Source of the DNA: Flagellimonas allohymeniacidonis
Lineage (GTDB): Bacteria > Bacteroidota > Bacteroidia > Flavobacteriales > Flavobacteriaceae
DNA length: 64,000 nucleotides
Assembly (NCBI RefSeq): GCF_004296335.1
Contig: NZ_SGIU01000002.1
Location: 509,882 to 573,881, forward strand
Direction: 5' to 3'
Numbering within the stretch: the stretch's first letter is position 1; every line of letters starts with the position of its first letter. The position numbers and the translations under genes are program-made. Below the pieces are notes generated by a model. It was not told the DNA's origin. It did no database searches and was given only the letters and a program-made list of their open reading frames with translations. This document shows, in pieces, positions 1 to 8,588 of this stretch.

Positions 1-410
1 AGGCCGCTGCTATTTTTTAAAAGATAGTGCAAGGTTAGGTTGCCTATTTCCTTTTCCAATTCCGGAATGTAGTTCCCAATTCGGGTGCTCAAATCCAGCT
101 TCCCTGTTTCCACCTGCTGCATAATGGCACATGCAACAAACGATTTCGTAAGTGAGCCTATTGGAAATTTGGTGTTTAGGTCATTGGGTATTCCTTTATC
201 AATATCGGAATAACCATAGCCTTTCTTGAGCAAAATGGAATCGTTCCTTGCGACTAAAACTGTTCCCATAAACTCCCCTTTATTCAGGTAACCATGGAGA
301 ATACTGTCAACTTTTCCCAATCCGTTCTGGGCTCTGACCAAATTTGTCAATCCAACAACCAAGAACAATATTATTCCCAGTGAATTCCGTTTACTCCATT
401 TTGTTGCCAT
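1..410 (-). CDS. Serine hydrolase, beta-lactamase/PBP-like family (3' part off window)
   Basis: The first ~136 residues of a secreted serine hydrolase of the class C beta-lactamase-like family are present; the rest lies beyond the left edge. A hydrophobic signal peptide (about residues 11-27, ending near RAQ) is followed by the typical N-terminal fold and an SLTK tetrad at residues 86-89, which fits the catalytic SxxK motif. The start at 410 is the only good ATG before the signal peptide. It overlaps the end of the upstream lipoprotein gene by 20 bp in another frame, so the two are probably translationally coupled. Substrate unknown; family members include peptidases, esterases and beta-lactamases. 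A second member with similar motifs lies at 40569-42098. Confidence 0.85.
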   Translation of the reverse strand, partial: MATKWSKRNSLGIILFLVVGLTNLVRAQNGLGKVDSILHGYLNKGEFMGTVLVARNDSILLKKGYGYSDIDKGIPNDLNTKFPIGSLTKSFVACAIMQQVETGKLDLSTRIGNYIPELEKEIGNLTLHYLLKNSSG

Positions 411-1659
411 TACTATCAAATCTCTTCGTTGAAATAAGCATGTTCTTTTCATCGTAACTGTAAAGAATCTTGGATATACCATTGTCCAAACGGTCAATGG
501 GATTACCTTTTACTCCAAGAAATGTTGTTTGAGTCAACCTGTCCAACGAATCATATTCCTGCTTGATTTTGGAGTATCCTCTGGATTTGTGCGCTACAGG
601 TTCTCCCTTGACATTCAAAAGTTCGATCATTGTTCTGTTGATTCCCCTGTTGTCCCATGAATATTTGGCAAAACAATAACCAGATTGTTCATTGATATCC
701 GGTTCTCCATTTTCATTAATAAAATGGGTCAATGCATAATTGCCAAACCGGTCATAGTTACGAATACTTCCGTAAAACCCATGTGAGTTTATAATATTTG
801 ATCCGTCCACATCCTCAAATGTTATGGATTTTTCGTATCCGAAAGAGTCACTTTTGTTTATCCCTTTGGCTACGTTGGGCCCATTTCCCTTTCGCAATTT
901 TCCATTTGCATCCAAAACCATCCATCCAAGCCATCTGCCTTCAACATCGAAAAGCAGTTTGTCCTGTGCCACGCCGCTGCTGTTTTCTATCAAGGTTCCT
1001 TCTTTTGAGACGTTTTGCATAAGGGCAATAGTGCCATTTGGGTTGTAGTACAGCTTAAGGTCATAAAATTCGAAGCCTGGACGGATCGATACTAGTTCTC
1101 CCTTCTTGTTGGTTCTCGATTCAAACACTGAACCGTCGTTTTCCCTTTTCCATTTGTATTCAAAAATGCCCCAATCATTCTCAATACGATTACCGTTCTC
1201 GTTCTCAAACCAAAGTGCAACGTATCTGCCATCTTCCCCTTGGACATATACCTCCCTGTGTGCCCCTCTTTGATTTACCCTGTTGCCAAATCTGTCATAG
1301 AAGGTCCGATATTCCATATTTTCTGAGTAATCGAACTTTTGAGAAGTACTGGTAAAGAAATAATTGGATGTATGGTTGGGGATAACGGGAACAACGCCAT
1401 TTTTGAAGGTAATTGATTTAAGCCTAAAGATGGAATCGTAAAGGAATTCATAATGGTTCCTGGTTATGGCCATTTCTTTTGTAAGACGAACAACCCCCAT
1501 AGGTTTTGGATAAGGGGTTTCCCGCAAAGGGATGGTTGAATAGTACTCTACAAATTCATCTTCAGAGTGTAATGGTTCAGATTGTGACTGGCAAATGGTA
1601 GATCCATTACAGCCCATTAGCATAATTGAGACCAAAAAAGTAAATGCAAGAATACGCAC
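391..1659 (-). CDS. Lipoprotein with YD-like / GN-rich repeats
   Basis: A 422-residue protein with a lipoprotein signal peptide (lipobox LMGC, Cys17), so probably anchored in a membrane facing the periplasm or cell surface. The remainder holds degenerate repeats of about 45 residues. Each contains a Y-D-x-x-G-N/R step followed by an N-x-x-G-x-P/N turn and a G-Y-x-x step (for example YDRFGNY, YDSLDRL and YDEKNML near the C-terminus). These resemble YD/RHS-type or MORN-like beta-strand repeats, but I cannot assign a named family. The stop codon lies inside the start of the downstream serine hydrolase gene (20 bp overlap), which argues for a two-gene operon. Function unknown. Confidence 0.8.
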   Translation of the reverse strand: MRILAFTFLVSIMLMGCNGSTICQSQSEPLHSEDEFVEYYSTIPLRETPYPKPMGVVRLTKEMAITRNHYEFLYDSIFRLKSITFKNGVVPVIPNHTSNYFFTSTSQKFDYSENMEYRTFYDRFGNRVNQRGAHREVYVQGEDGRYVALWFENENGNRIENDWGIFEYKWKRENDGSVFESRTNKKGELVSIRPGFEFYDLKLYYNPNGTIALMQNVSKEGTLIENSSGVAQDKLLFDVEGRWLGWMVLDANGKLRKGNGPNVAKGINKSDSFGYEKSITFEDVDGSNIINSHGFYGSIRNYDRFGNYALTHFINENGEPDINEQSGYCFAKYSWDNRGINRTMIELLNVKGEPVAHKSRGYSKIKQEYDSLDRLTQTTFLGVKGNPIDRLDNGISKILYSYDEKNMLISTKRFDSNGNKME

Positions 1660-1722
1660 AGTGTTAGTTTTGGTCCAAAGATTGAAAATAAGGCTAATGC
1701 TAGAGGGTCAAAAACAAGAAAC

Positions 1723-2871
1723 TTAGTACGGATTCGTGAATGTGTTCGGGTTACTATTTTTAAGGTATTGACCGGGGGTCTTTCCTACTAATCTCTTGAA
1801 GGCTTTGATAAATGATGATTTAGAATAGAATCCAGCACGATTTCCTATGGCTTCAAGTGTCAGTGACTTGGATTCGCTGCCATCAATTAATTTCTTGGCC
1901 TCTTCTATTCGGTACTTATTGACGAAATTGGTAAAGGTCGTTCCCTTATGGTGGTTCAGAACTTGTGAGACATATTTGGAATTGATCATCAATCTATCTG
2001 CGATTTTCTTAACTGTAATATTTTGGTCCAGATAAAGTTTTTCTGTTTCTACAAGTTCAATAATTTGAGCCAATAATGCGGGATATCTTTTTTCATCCAA
2101 CGCGCTCGAGGTGTACTTTAAAGGTGGAAAGAATTGTGATCCCGAATTGACCATCAATGCTATACAGACCAAGAAACTTGTTACCAGTGAAAGGAAAACT
2201 ATGTCAACGGGCCATTCAATAAGGGATACATTTGTCAACTTATATAAATATTTGTATATCAAATTATTGGAAAAACTAAAAAGAATATAGGCCACTATTA
2301 CGGAAAGCAAAATCACTGCAAGTCTTTTGTTGGGTTTCCCTTCATGTCCTTTACTAAGTTTATAGAAAAAGAAAGTAATTATGACAAGCATTGCAATTGG
2401 TATCACAGTTGATTTTGTTAAGGTAGAAAGGTTCATCCAATAGTCGTGGGGGCCAGGCCTTGTATCGGCATAGAACTTTTCCAAAATGGACAGTTTATCC
2501 GCCCTGGTCAATGAGAAGATCAACCACAAGCGTCTAATTCCAGTGATTGAAAAAACCAGAAAGATTAAGACTTGCCAACTTTTCTTGATGGGTCTATAAT
2601 CCATAAGCGACCACACTAAAAACAAGAGACTGGGATAAAGCATTAGGTTATAGTACCTTCCTGGAGCATATAGAAAGGGCATTTCATAAAACGTCTTTGA
2701 GAGCAAGAAAGTCTTATGCCCTAATTCCAGGCCAATAAGAGCAATGACTATGTAAAGCCAAAAGTATCCGTCATCACGAAACCCTTTTCCTGTTAAATAA
2801 TAAATGGAAACAAACAGGCCCATAAATGAAAGGCCTATTCCAAGAATCGAAAACAAACTATGTCCTTCCAA
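1723..2871 (-). CDS. AraC-family transcriptional regulator with N-terminal membrane domain
   Basis: The N-terminal ~230 residues contain about seven hydrophobic helices. The last ~110 residues form an AraC/XylS double helix-turn-helix domain: the first HTH lies around VKKIADRLMINSKYVSQVL and the second around LEAIGNRAGFYSKSSFIKAFK, followed by the family ending GKTPGQYLK. It is therefore a membrane-embedded transcription factor that may sense a signal in or across the membrane; such proteins are common in Bacteroidota. The frame opens with TTG at 2871, directly after an in-frame stop. The alternative start is Met17 (about 2823). No kinase or receiver gene adjoins it. Target genes unknown. Confidence 0.88.
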   Translation of the reverse strand: MEGHSLFSILGIGLSFMGLFVSIYYLTGKGFRDDGYFWLYIVIALIGLELGHKTFLLSKTFYEMPFLYAPGRYYNLMLYPSLLFLVWSLMDYRPIKKSWQVLIFLVFSITGIRRLWLIFSLTRADKLSILEKFYADTRPGPHDYWMNLSTLTKSTVIPIAMLVIITFFFYKLSKGHEGKPNKRLAVILLSVIVAYILFSFSNNLIYKYLYKLTNVSLIEWPVDIVFLSLVTSFLVCIALMVNSGSQFFPPLKYTSSALDEKRYPALLAQIIELVETEKLYLDQNITVKKIADRLMINSKYVSQVLNHHKGTTFTNFVNKYRIEEAKKLIDGSESKSLTLEAIGNRAGFYSKSSFIKAFKRLVGKTPGQYLKNSNPNTFTNPY

Positions 2872-2944
2872 AATCTAAGCTTTGTGGGTAAAAAAATTGA
2901 TTAGGATAGAATCTCCAGATTTTTAGACAATAATATAGCCAAAA

Positions 2945-2971
2945 CATAGGAAGTTCAATCTAGTTCCTATG
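2945..2971. promoter_or_regulatory. Inverted repeat CATAGGAA-N11-TTCCTATG upstream of AraC gene
   Basis: A perfect 8-bp inverted repeat with an 11-nt centre sits 74 bp upstream of the AraC regulator start and 170 bp after the preceding gene. On the minus strand the second arm is followed by TTTT, so it could be a weak terminator for the gene at 3142-3816 or an operator for the regulator. The surrounding 2872-3141 stretch shows no convincing gene. Confidence 0.4.
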
Positions 2972-3141
2972 GGTCGGCTCTACGTGCAAAATAGCGAACC
3001 TGACACATCTGACCTTGAATCAATAGTAAAAGACGTAGGGATTCCTGAATTGATTATTATTTTTCGAAGTAACAGAATGGAAGACTATCTTCACAAGACT
3101 ACGCGCACACGTATTGTTGGAGTTTTTTCTGAGTCTTTTAT

Positions 3142-3816
3142 TTATTCGAGCCTAATTGGCTTATTCGGATTTGGTTCAAATAGGCTATCGTCCAATTTCA
3201 TTTCCTCGATGTTTACAGCCACACTCGTACTAATAAAAAAGGGTTGATATTCTGTTTCGTTCCTAATACTGATAGCTCCAGATTCTTTGACGTAGTCGTT
3301 CCAATACCCATTGCCATATTCTTTGTACTTTTCTGGGTTCAAGCGATATTTTGGACTGAAATAGTGGGTACCCCTGATTTCCTTCACAAAAGACATATCT
3401 TCTCCCGGCAGTACATTAATTGTTACGGATTCACAAAGTTCGCCCATTACTTCCTTTTTCTCCTTGTGGTTCCTTTCAAATAACAATAGTGGACTTGTCT
3501 CGGGAGCAAATTTGGTTTTGGCTATAGTATCGAGTTTCTCGTATTCCGTATAAGAGTATCCTTCATCGAGCCTAACAATTATCTTCATCCATCCGTTGGA
3601 TCCGCTACCGTTATATATCATTGTATATCTATCCTCCTTAACAAATGCGGTGAAGGAGTCCCCAAATTCTTTGGCCATATACTCAGCCGAAATATTTTTG
3701 TTCAACGTCTCATACTCTATCTTATAAAGCAATTCTCCCTCAAAGTATTCTTGGGAATGGCAAAAAAATCCTAACAGAAAAAATGTTCTAAGCCAAAGTC
3801 TAACAACCATAAACAT
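3142..3816 (-). CDS. Hypothetical secreted protein, DUF4412/GLPGLI-like
   Basis: A 224-residue protein with an N-terminal hydrophobic signal sequence (residues ~4-20) and probable cleavage after HSQ. The mature part begins with an E-G-E-L-x-Y-K-I-E-Y strand and contains a YNGSG turn and several amphipathic beta segments, as in the DUF4412/GLPGLI-type periplasmic proteins of Bacteroidota. This placement rests on general pattern only. It stands alone: an AraC regulator lies downstream and a tRNA upstream on the same strand. A second ATG two codons downstream is an equally good start. Function unknown. Confidence 0.7.
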   Translation of the reverse strand: MFMVVRLWLRTFFLLGFFCHSQEYFEGELLYKIEYETLNKNISAEYMAKEFGDSFTAFVKEDRYTMIYNGSGSNGWMKIIVRLDEGYSYTEYEKLDTIAKTKFAPETSPLLLFERNHKEKKEVMGELCESVTINVLPGEDMSFVKEIRGTHYFSPKYRLNPEKYKEYGNGYWNDYVKESGAISIRNETEYQPFFISTSVAVNIEEMKLDDSLFEPNPNKPIRLE

Positions 3817-3971
3817 GGGTTTTGCGCTAAACTAACCAAACACATGATATCGAGAAAGATTTATACCTTCTTTTTGCTATCTTGAATAATCGCGTTTTTC
3901 AAACATGAAGGTGAGGCCTCAACCAGGTAAACCCATACACCTTTTTAAACTCATCCCACCACTACCTAAAC

Positions 3972-3996
3972 AAAAAAACCCTTCAAAATTGAAGGG
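3972..3996 (-). terminator. Rho-independent terminator of tRNA-Leu transcript
   Basis: On the minus strand a stem CCCTTCA/TGAAGGG with a short loop is followed by seven T residues (seven A at 3972-3978 on the plus strand). It lies about 30 nt past the 3' end of the tRNA. Confidence 0.8.
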
Positions 3997-4025
3997 CTTC
4001 TTGGTTACAATTAAAATCGTTTTTG

Positions 4026-4107
4026 TGCGGATGAAGGGAGTCGAACCCCCACGCCTTGCGGCACTAGATCCTAAGTCTAGCGTGTCTACCAGTTCCACCA
4101 CATCCGC
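4026..4107 (-). tRNA. tRNA-Leu (anticodon UAG)
   Basis: An 82-nt cloverleaf reads on the minus strand. The acceptor stem is GCGGATG/CATCCGC with discriminator A. The anticodon loop CTTAGGA carries TAG and is closed by CTAGA/TCTAG. A long class II variable arm (TGCCGCAAGGCGT) is typical of Leu tRNAs, and the T-loop is GTTCGACTC. CCA is not encoded. It has a consensus promoter upstream and a terminator downstream, so it is a single-gene unit. Confidence 0.96.
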
Positions 4108-4132
4108 CTAGGTACCGATTGAAATCGGGATG

Positions 4133-4162
4133 CAAATATAAATCAATTTTCCGATTTGCAAA
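4133..4162 (-). promoter_or_regulatory. Bacteroidota consensus promoter of tRNA-Leu
   Basis: On the minus strand a -33 TTTG is followed by exactly 18 nt and a -7 box TATATTTG, a perfect match to TTTG-N17-20-TAnnTTTG. It ends about 25 nt before the tRNA 5' end. It is the best promoter in the window and a useful yardstick for the others. Confidence 0.85.
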
Positions 4163-4218
4163 TCCACCCCCTTTAAAAACTTGTTTTTTGTACATTTAGT
4201 GTCCATTTTAACATCTCC

Positions 4219-5610
4219 ATGGAACAAATCAAAGACTACATCAATACCCACAAAGATCGATTCATCAACGAACTCATTGACTTATTAAAAATTCCTTCCA
4301 TTAGTGCAGATTCTGCCTTTTCGGAGGACGTGCTCAAGACGGCGGAAACCGTTCAACAGTCCTTGATGGATGCAGGTTGCGATAACACTGAAATATGCGA
4401 GACCAAAGGGTACCCCGTGGTCTATGGCGAAAAAATCATTGATTCCAACCTTCCTACGATTCTAGTTTATGGACACTATGATGTTCAACCACCAGATCCC
4501 ATGGAATTGTGGGAATCCCCTCCTTTTGAACCCGTAATCAAAGAAACGGAACTGCATCCCAATGGGGCAATTTTTGCCAGGGGTGCCTGTGATGACAAAG
4601 GGCAATTCTTCATGCATGTAAAGGCCGTGGAATTTATGATCAAGAATGACCAATTGCCTTGCAATGTGAAATTCATGATCGAAGGGGAGGAAGAAGTGGG
4701 CAGTGATAGTTTAGCTGATTTTTTGAATGACCATAAAGAAAAGCTCGATAATGATATTATTTTGATTTCTGATACAGGCATGGTTGCCAATGATATTCCT
4801 TCCATTACCACCGGTTTACGCGGTTTGAGTTATGTGGAAGTAGAGGTGACCGGACCCAATCGAGATCTTCATTCGGGAATTTATGGTGGAGCGGTGCCCA
4901 ATCCCATAAATGTGCTCAGTAAAATGATTGCTTCATTGCACGATGAAAACAATCATATTACCATTCCTGGTTTTTATGATAAAGTAGAAGAGCTCACAGA
5001 TGCCGAAAGAGCAGAAATGGCAGAAGCTCCTTTTGATTTAGAAGCATACAAACAAGCTTTGGATATTGGGGATGTTTACGGAGAAAAAGGTTATCGCACT
5101 CCCGAGCGTTATTCCATCCGGCCTACTTTGGATGTGAACGGAATTTGGGGAGGTTATACCGGCGAGGGTGCCAAAACCGTAATTGCCAGTAAGGCCTTTG
5201 CCAAAATTTCCATGCGTTTGGTTCCTGACCAAGATCCCGACGAGATTACCGAACTTTTCACAAAACATTTTGAGTCGATAGCCCCAGCTGGAGTTAAAGT
5301 CAAGGTGAATCCCCATCACGGCGGGCTACCCTACGTAACCCGAACGAACAGCGTAGGATATCAAGCAGCGGCAAAAGCTTATGAAACCACCTTTGGAAAG
5401 AAGCCTGTTCCTGAGCGCACAGGAGGCAGTATTCCTATTGTGGCCCTCTTCGAAGAGGTTTTGGGCAGTAAGACCATTTTAATGGGCTTTGGGCTGGACA
5501 GTGATGCCATCCACTCTCCCAATGAGCACTTTGGGGTCTGGAATTTTTTGAAGGGCATTGAGACCATACCATTCTTCTACAAGTACTACACTGAACTTAC
5601 TAAAGGATAA
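4219..5610 (+). CDS. M20-family dipeptidase / metallopeptidase
   Basis: A 463-residue cytoplasmic zinc-dependent exopeptidase of the M20 family (CNDP/dipeptidase type). Visible motifs are GHYDVQP (His86, Asp88: metal ligand and catalytic pair), RGACDDKGQ (bridging Asp near 125) and EGEEEVGS (catalytic and metal-binding Glu near 157-159). The lid/dimerisation insert follows with DLHSG, and a late metal-binding His lies in DAIHSPNE. Length and motif order match full-length family members that cleave dipeptides and short peptides. It is monocistronic: the divergent tRNA lies upstream and a hairpin terminator follows. The promoter is not clear; TACATTTA at about 4192 is a possible -7 box. Confidence 0.92.
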   Translation: MEQIKDYINTHKDRFINELIDLLKIPSISADSAFSEDVLKTAETVQQSLMDAGCDNTEICETKGYPVVYGEKIIDSNLPTILVYGHYDVQPPDPMELWESPPFEPVIKETELHPNGAIFARGACDDKGQFFMHVKAVEFMIKNDQLPCNVKFMIEGEEEVGSDSLADFLNDHKEKLDNDIILISDTGMVANDIPSITTGLRGLSYVEVEVTGPNRDLHSGIYGGAVPNPINVLSKMIASLHDENNHITIPGFYDKVEELTDAERAEMAEAPFDLEAYKQALDIGDVYGEKGYRTPERYSIRPTLDVNGIWGGYTGEGAKTVIASKAFAKISMRLVPDQDPDEITELFTKHFESIAPAGVKVKVNPHHGGLPYVTRTNSVGYQAAAKAYETTFGKKPVPERTGGSIPIVALFEEVLGSKTILMGFGLDSDAIHSPNEHFGVWNFLKGIETIPFFYKYYTELTKG

Positions 5611-5611
5611 T

Positions 5612-5650
5612 CAAAAAAAAACTCCGCTTGGATACCAGCGGAGTTTTTTC
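5612..5650. terminator. Bidirectional terminator between convergent genes
   Basis: The hairpin ACTCCGCT...GCGGAGT is flanked by A-runs on the left and T-runs on the right, so it can end transcription from both the dipeptidase gene (plus) and the flavoprotein gene (minus). Confidence 0.8.
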
Positions 5651-5663
5651 AATCAATCAACAA

Positions 5664-6866
5664 TCAAGGTAATTGTGAATACCCATTTCGGGTTTTCCAC
5701 ATAAAATATTTTTCAAATAGAACTTTGGAAAAATCGTAAAATATATTCGGTATCATTATGGCAAATTTTCGTGGTTTAAAGAGATGGTCGCTCAAAATTA
5801 TGACCTCTTTTTTACCCGCATCCATCACACAGATTCCAGGAATTTTTCCCCAAGCTTTCTTTCTCAACTTAGTTTTTCCCTTGGTTACCCTAATGATGTT
5901 CTCGGCCACAATTTTTCCGGTTTCATCGGAAGGGTATCCCGTTTTCGGACCTGAGAAGGGCACTTTCCCTGGTTTAAATGGCAAATCTACCTGAACGGCT
6001 ATGCCTGCGGCCCAAACGTTAGGCCAATCTTGATGCCGGTAATCCTCACCCACAGGAAGGTAACCATTACTCGTCGGATTAAGAGCGGGTGAATTGGTCA
6101 CAAAATCAACCCCTACAAAAGGAGGCATCAGCATGGTGAAAGAACTGGGCAACACCTCACCAGAAGTAAGCTTGATTCCATCCTTGTAGACCTCGCTTAC
6201 CCCGACTTCTGTTCGATAATGGATGTTGAACATTTTCATAAACGACTTCAGCATGGTCTCTCCTCCAGGCATACCATCAATACCAAAATGACCTAGGTAC
6301 GTTTCGGGCGTAATCCAATAGAGATCAACCTTCTTACGGATTTTTTCTTCCCGGAGCCATTTCTCAATGTTGAACAAAAATTCATACGCGGCACCCATAC
6401 AACCGGCACTTTGGGTGGCCCCGATAACTACCGGTCCCGGATTTTTCTTAAACTCTTCCAGCGCCTTTTTGGTCTTCATAGCGCCTTTTGGTGTTCCTAT
6501 ATAATACGCGTGTTCCCTTACTCCTGGCGCTACCTCGTAGTCTACTTTCGGACCTGTCGCTATAACCAAATGATCATATGCGAAATCACCATTCTTTGTT
6601 TTTACAATATTATGGGCTGGGTCAACGCTCAGGGCTTCAGTCTGCACAAATTCAACACCCTTTTTCCTAAAGATTTCATCTTTCCTAAAAGAAATGTCCT
6701 TCATCTGTCTTCTCCCAAATGGGACCCAAATGAGTGAAGGAATAAACAGAAAAAGAGGTGACTTGTCAATTACAATGACCTTATGGTCCTTCTTTCCTTT
6801 TCGTTTGATTTCCAAAGCGGCGGTCATTCCCGCAAAATTTCCACCAATTACTACCGTTGTTGTCAT
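5664..6866 (-). CDS. FAD-dependent oxidoreductase, sulfide:quinone reductase-like
   Basis: A 400-residue flavoprotein of the NDH-2/SQR superfamily. The N-terminus carries the FAD dinucleotide-binding motif GGNFAGMTAAL. Two cysteines, Cys156 (in QSAGCMGAAYEF) and Cys346 (in IPGICVMD), sit where sulfide:quinone oxidoreductases keep their redox pair, and the C-terminal amphipathic stretch fits a monotopic membrane contact. Known role of the family: oxidation of sulfide to sulfane sulfur with electron transfer to quinone, at the inner membrane. No other sulfur gene is adjacent, so the substrate is inferred from motifs. A large inverted repeat lies just upstream. Confidence 0.85.
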   Translation of the reverse strand: MTTTVVIGGNFAGMTAALEIKRKGKKDHKVIVIDKSPLFLFIPSLIWVPFGRRQMKDISFRKDEIFRKKGVEFVQTEALSVDPAHNIVKTKNGDFAYDHLVIATGPKVDYEVAPGVREHAYYIGTPKGAMKTKKALEEFKKNPGPVVIGATQSAGCMGAAYEFLFNIEKWLREEKIRKKVDLYWITPETYLGHFGIDGMPGGETMLKSFMKMFNIHYRTEVGVSEVYKDGIKLTSGEVLPSSFTMLMPPFVGVDFVTNSPALNPTSNGYLPVGEDYRHQDWPNVWAAGIAVQVDLPFKPGKVPFSGPKTGYPSDETGKIVAENIIRVTKGKTKLRKKAWGKIPGICVMDAGKKEVIILSDHLFKPRKFAIMIPNIFYDFSKVLFEKYFMWKTRNGYSQLP

Positions 6867-6889
6867 GGCCTTTAATTTTATAACATTAA

Positions 6890-6920
6890 GTTACGCCAAT
6901 TTTCAGCCAAAATTGGTAAC
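6890..6920. promoter_or_regulatory. Inverted repeat upstream of the SQR-like gene
   Basis: CCAATTTT-cagcc-AAAATTGG is a perfect 8-bp inverted repeat, extended by GTTA/TAAC with a 2-nt bulge. It starts 24 bp upstream of the flavoprotein ATG, inside the intergenic region shared with the divergent DUF4407 gene. It could be a repressor operator or a leader hairpin; no regulator gene is adjacent. Confidence 0.45.
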
Positions 6921-7106
6921 CTAAGTTACACGATATCAATTATTTTGGAGTTTTCTGGTTTTGGAAAAACAAGGATAGATCATCTGCTCCAAATCCAGGT
7001 ATTGAGTTTATAAACAAACGTTAAATTGATGGTTTTGAAGGTATTGGTGTAACAAATTCATCAACATCGCGTTCTAATAGTCTATCAGAACCAAACGAAC
7101 ACTATC

Positions 7107-8207
7107 ATGTTACAACGCTTTTTTATTTTCTGCTCGGGAGCGGACACCCACATTTTAGATACTTGTTCCAACGGGGAACGCAACAAATATGCCGGCATAG
7201 GTGCTACGGTATTTTTCACGGCCGTAATGGCATTTATTGCAAGTGGATATGCGCTCTACACCGTTTTCGACAATATTTATACCTCCATCTTTTTTGGTCT
7301 CATTTGGGGCTTGTTGATTTTCAATCTGGACCGCTATATCGTTTCTACCATTAAGAAAAGGGATAGCTTTAAAAGTGAGCTTTTGCAAGCAACCCCTCGT
7401 ATTATTCTGGCAATGATCATTGCCGTGGTGATTTCCAAACCCTTGGAAATGAAAATTTTTCAGAAGGAAATTGACCAAGTTCTTCTTGAAGAAAAAAATG
7501 CAATGACCTTGGCAAACAAGGAACAATTGGCCTTGCAATACACCCCAAAAATTGAAGGTCTCAATCAAGAAATTGCCAATCTTAAAAATGAGATTCAGGC
7601 AAAAGAGGCAGAGACCAATGCTTTGTATGATGTCTATATTACCGAGGCAGAAGGCACAGCTGGTACCGGATTGTTGGGTAAAGGTCCCGTATATAAGGAA
7701 AAGCGGGAAAAACATGATGGCTACCTCGCTGAACTAAATGAGCTTAAGGCTACCAACGGAGAAAAAATAGAAAATTTGGAAGCGCAAATAGCGGCTTTGG
7801 GCGCAGATTACAACACCGCGGTAAGCAGCTCCCAACCCATTATTGATGGTTTTGATGGTTTGATGGCACGTATCAATGCTCTGGGCAAACTGCCCTGGTT
7901 TCCATCTTTCTTTATATTTCTTTTGTTCCTTGCCATTGAAACAGCACCCATTATCGCGAAGTTATTGGCTCCAAAAGGGGAATACGATTATAAGTTTGAG
8001 GAACAAGAAAGTGTTGTGGCCACATGGGTCACCCAAAAGGTGGAACAACGCAAACTTCTGCTATCCACCGACGGGGCTTTGAACGAGCAAGTGTATGCCG
8101 ACATCAAAAGCGAGGAAGAGCTGTATCGATACAAAAAAGAGAAAGCTGAGGAACTGCTCAGATTACAAGCAGACTCATTCCACAACGTGCAAGTTAAGGG
8201 GCTTTAA
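7107..8207 (+). CDS. DUF4407 domain-containing membrane protein
   Basis: A 366-residue protein. Two hydrophobic helices near residues 30-75, a third near 95-112 and a fourth around 263-285 bracket a long charged coiled coil (about residues 115-250). This is the arrangement of the DUF4407 family: membrane protein, function unknown, common in Bacteroidota. The segment after the last helix is charged and probably cytoplasmic. The motif N-L-D-R-Y-I-V-S after helix two is characteristic of the family. Alone on its strand, with a hairpin terminator behind it. Confidence 0.88.
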   Translation: MLQRFFIFCSGADTHILDTCSNGERNKYAGIGATVFFTAVMAFIASGYALYTVFDNIYTSIFFGLIWGLLIFNLDRYIVSTIKKRDSFKSELLQATPRIILAMIIAVVISKPLEMKIFQKEIDQVLLEEKNAMTLANKEQLALQYTPKIEGLNQEIANLKNEIQAKEAETNALYDVYITEAEGTAGTGLLGKGPVYKEKREKHDGYLAELNELKATNGEKIENLEAQIAALGADYNTAVSSSQPIIDGFDGLMARINALGKLPWFPSFFIFLLFLAIETAPIIAKLLAPKGEYDYKFEEQESVVATWVTQKVEQRKLLLSTDGALNEQVYADIKSEEELYRYKKEKAEELLRLQADSFHNVQVKGL

Positions 8208-8212
8208 TAAGG

Positions 8213-8262
8213 AAGGGTCAATTAAGCGCGTGGTTTGAAGCGCAAAAATCGACCCTTTATTC
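8213..8262 (+). terminator. Hairpin terminator candidate after DUF4407 gene
   Basis: AAGGGTC and GACCCTT arms enclose an inner GCGC/GCGC stem, followed by a T-rich stretch. The stem has an internal mismatch region, so strength is uncertain. Confidence 0.5.
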
Positions 8263-8279
8263 ACTTTCATATAAATTGA

Positions 8280-8453
8280 TTACAGCACAATAGGAGTGTG
8301 TAGGCTGAGAACTATCTCATCCTTTCCGATTACAATGTCACAATATTGGCAACAGTCTTTGTTTTTGTCCAACATGAGGAAACCATGATAGACTTTGGCT
8401 TTGCTTTTCCTTTTCATACGCTCAACTAGATTTGGTGATGATTTATTACTCAT
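8280..8453 (-). CDS. Small conserved-looking protein, 57 aa, CC..C motif
   Basis: A 57-codon reading frame with an ATG start fills most of the 380-bp gap between the DUF4407 gene and rfbD. The product is rich in Lys/Arg in its first 20 residues. It has the motif D-K-N-K-D-C-C-Q-Y-C-D (Cys34, Cys35, Cys38), suggesting metal binding or a redox role, and ends in a beta-like segment. No signal peptide. Nothing else explains this gap. I do not recognise a family; codon use looks normal for the window. It could still be a chance frame. Confidence 0.5.
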   Translation of the reverse strand: MSNKSSPNLVERMKRKSKAKVYHGFLMLDKNKDCCQYCDIVIGKDEIVLSLHTPIVL

Positions 8454-8588
8454 CCAAAACTACAGTAGCTGCAAAACCTTTAAGTACTTTTTGGGTTGAT
8501 TGCACAAGAAGTATAGACCACTTACTATAACCAATCGACGAAAAAGGCGGGATAAAAAAGTGTAACTAATTGATTTGTAGTATTTTAC

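Noticed and set aside
2969..3247. Plus-strand 92-residue frame in the gap after the AraC gene
   Set aside because: Its second half is antisense to the secreted protein gene, and the first half shows no domain or hydrophobicity pattern.
3905..4111. Small frames on both strands over the tRNA-Leu region
   Set aside because: They read through the tRNA and its terminator; the RNA structure explains the sequence.
7155..7715. 186-residue minus-strand frame inside the DUF4407 gene
   Set aside because: It is Cys/Phe-rich with no recognisable domain and fully covered by a well-supported plus-strand gene.
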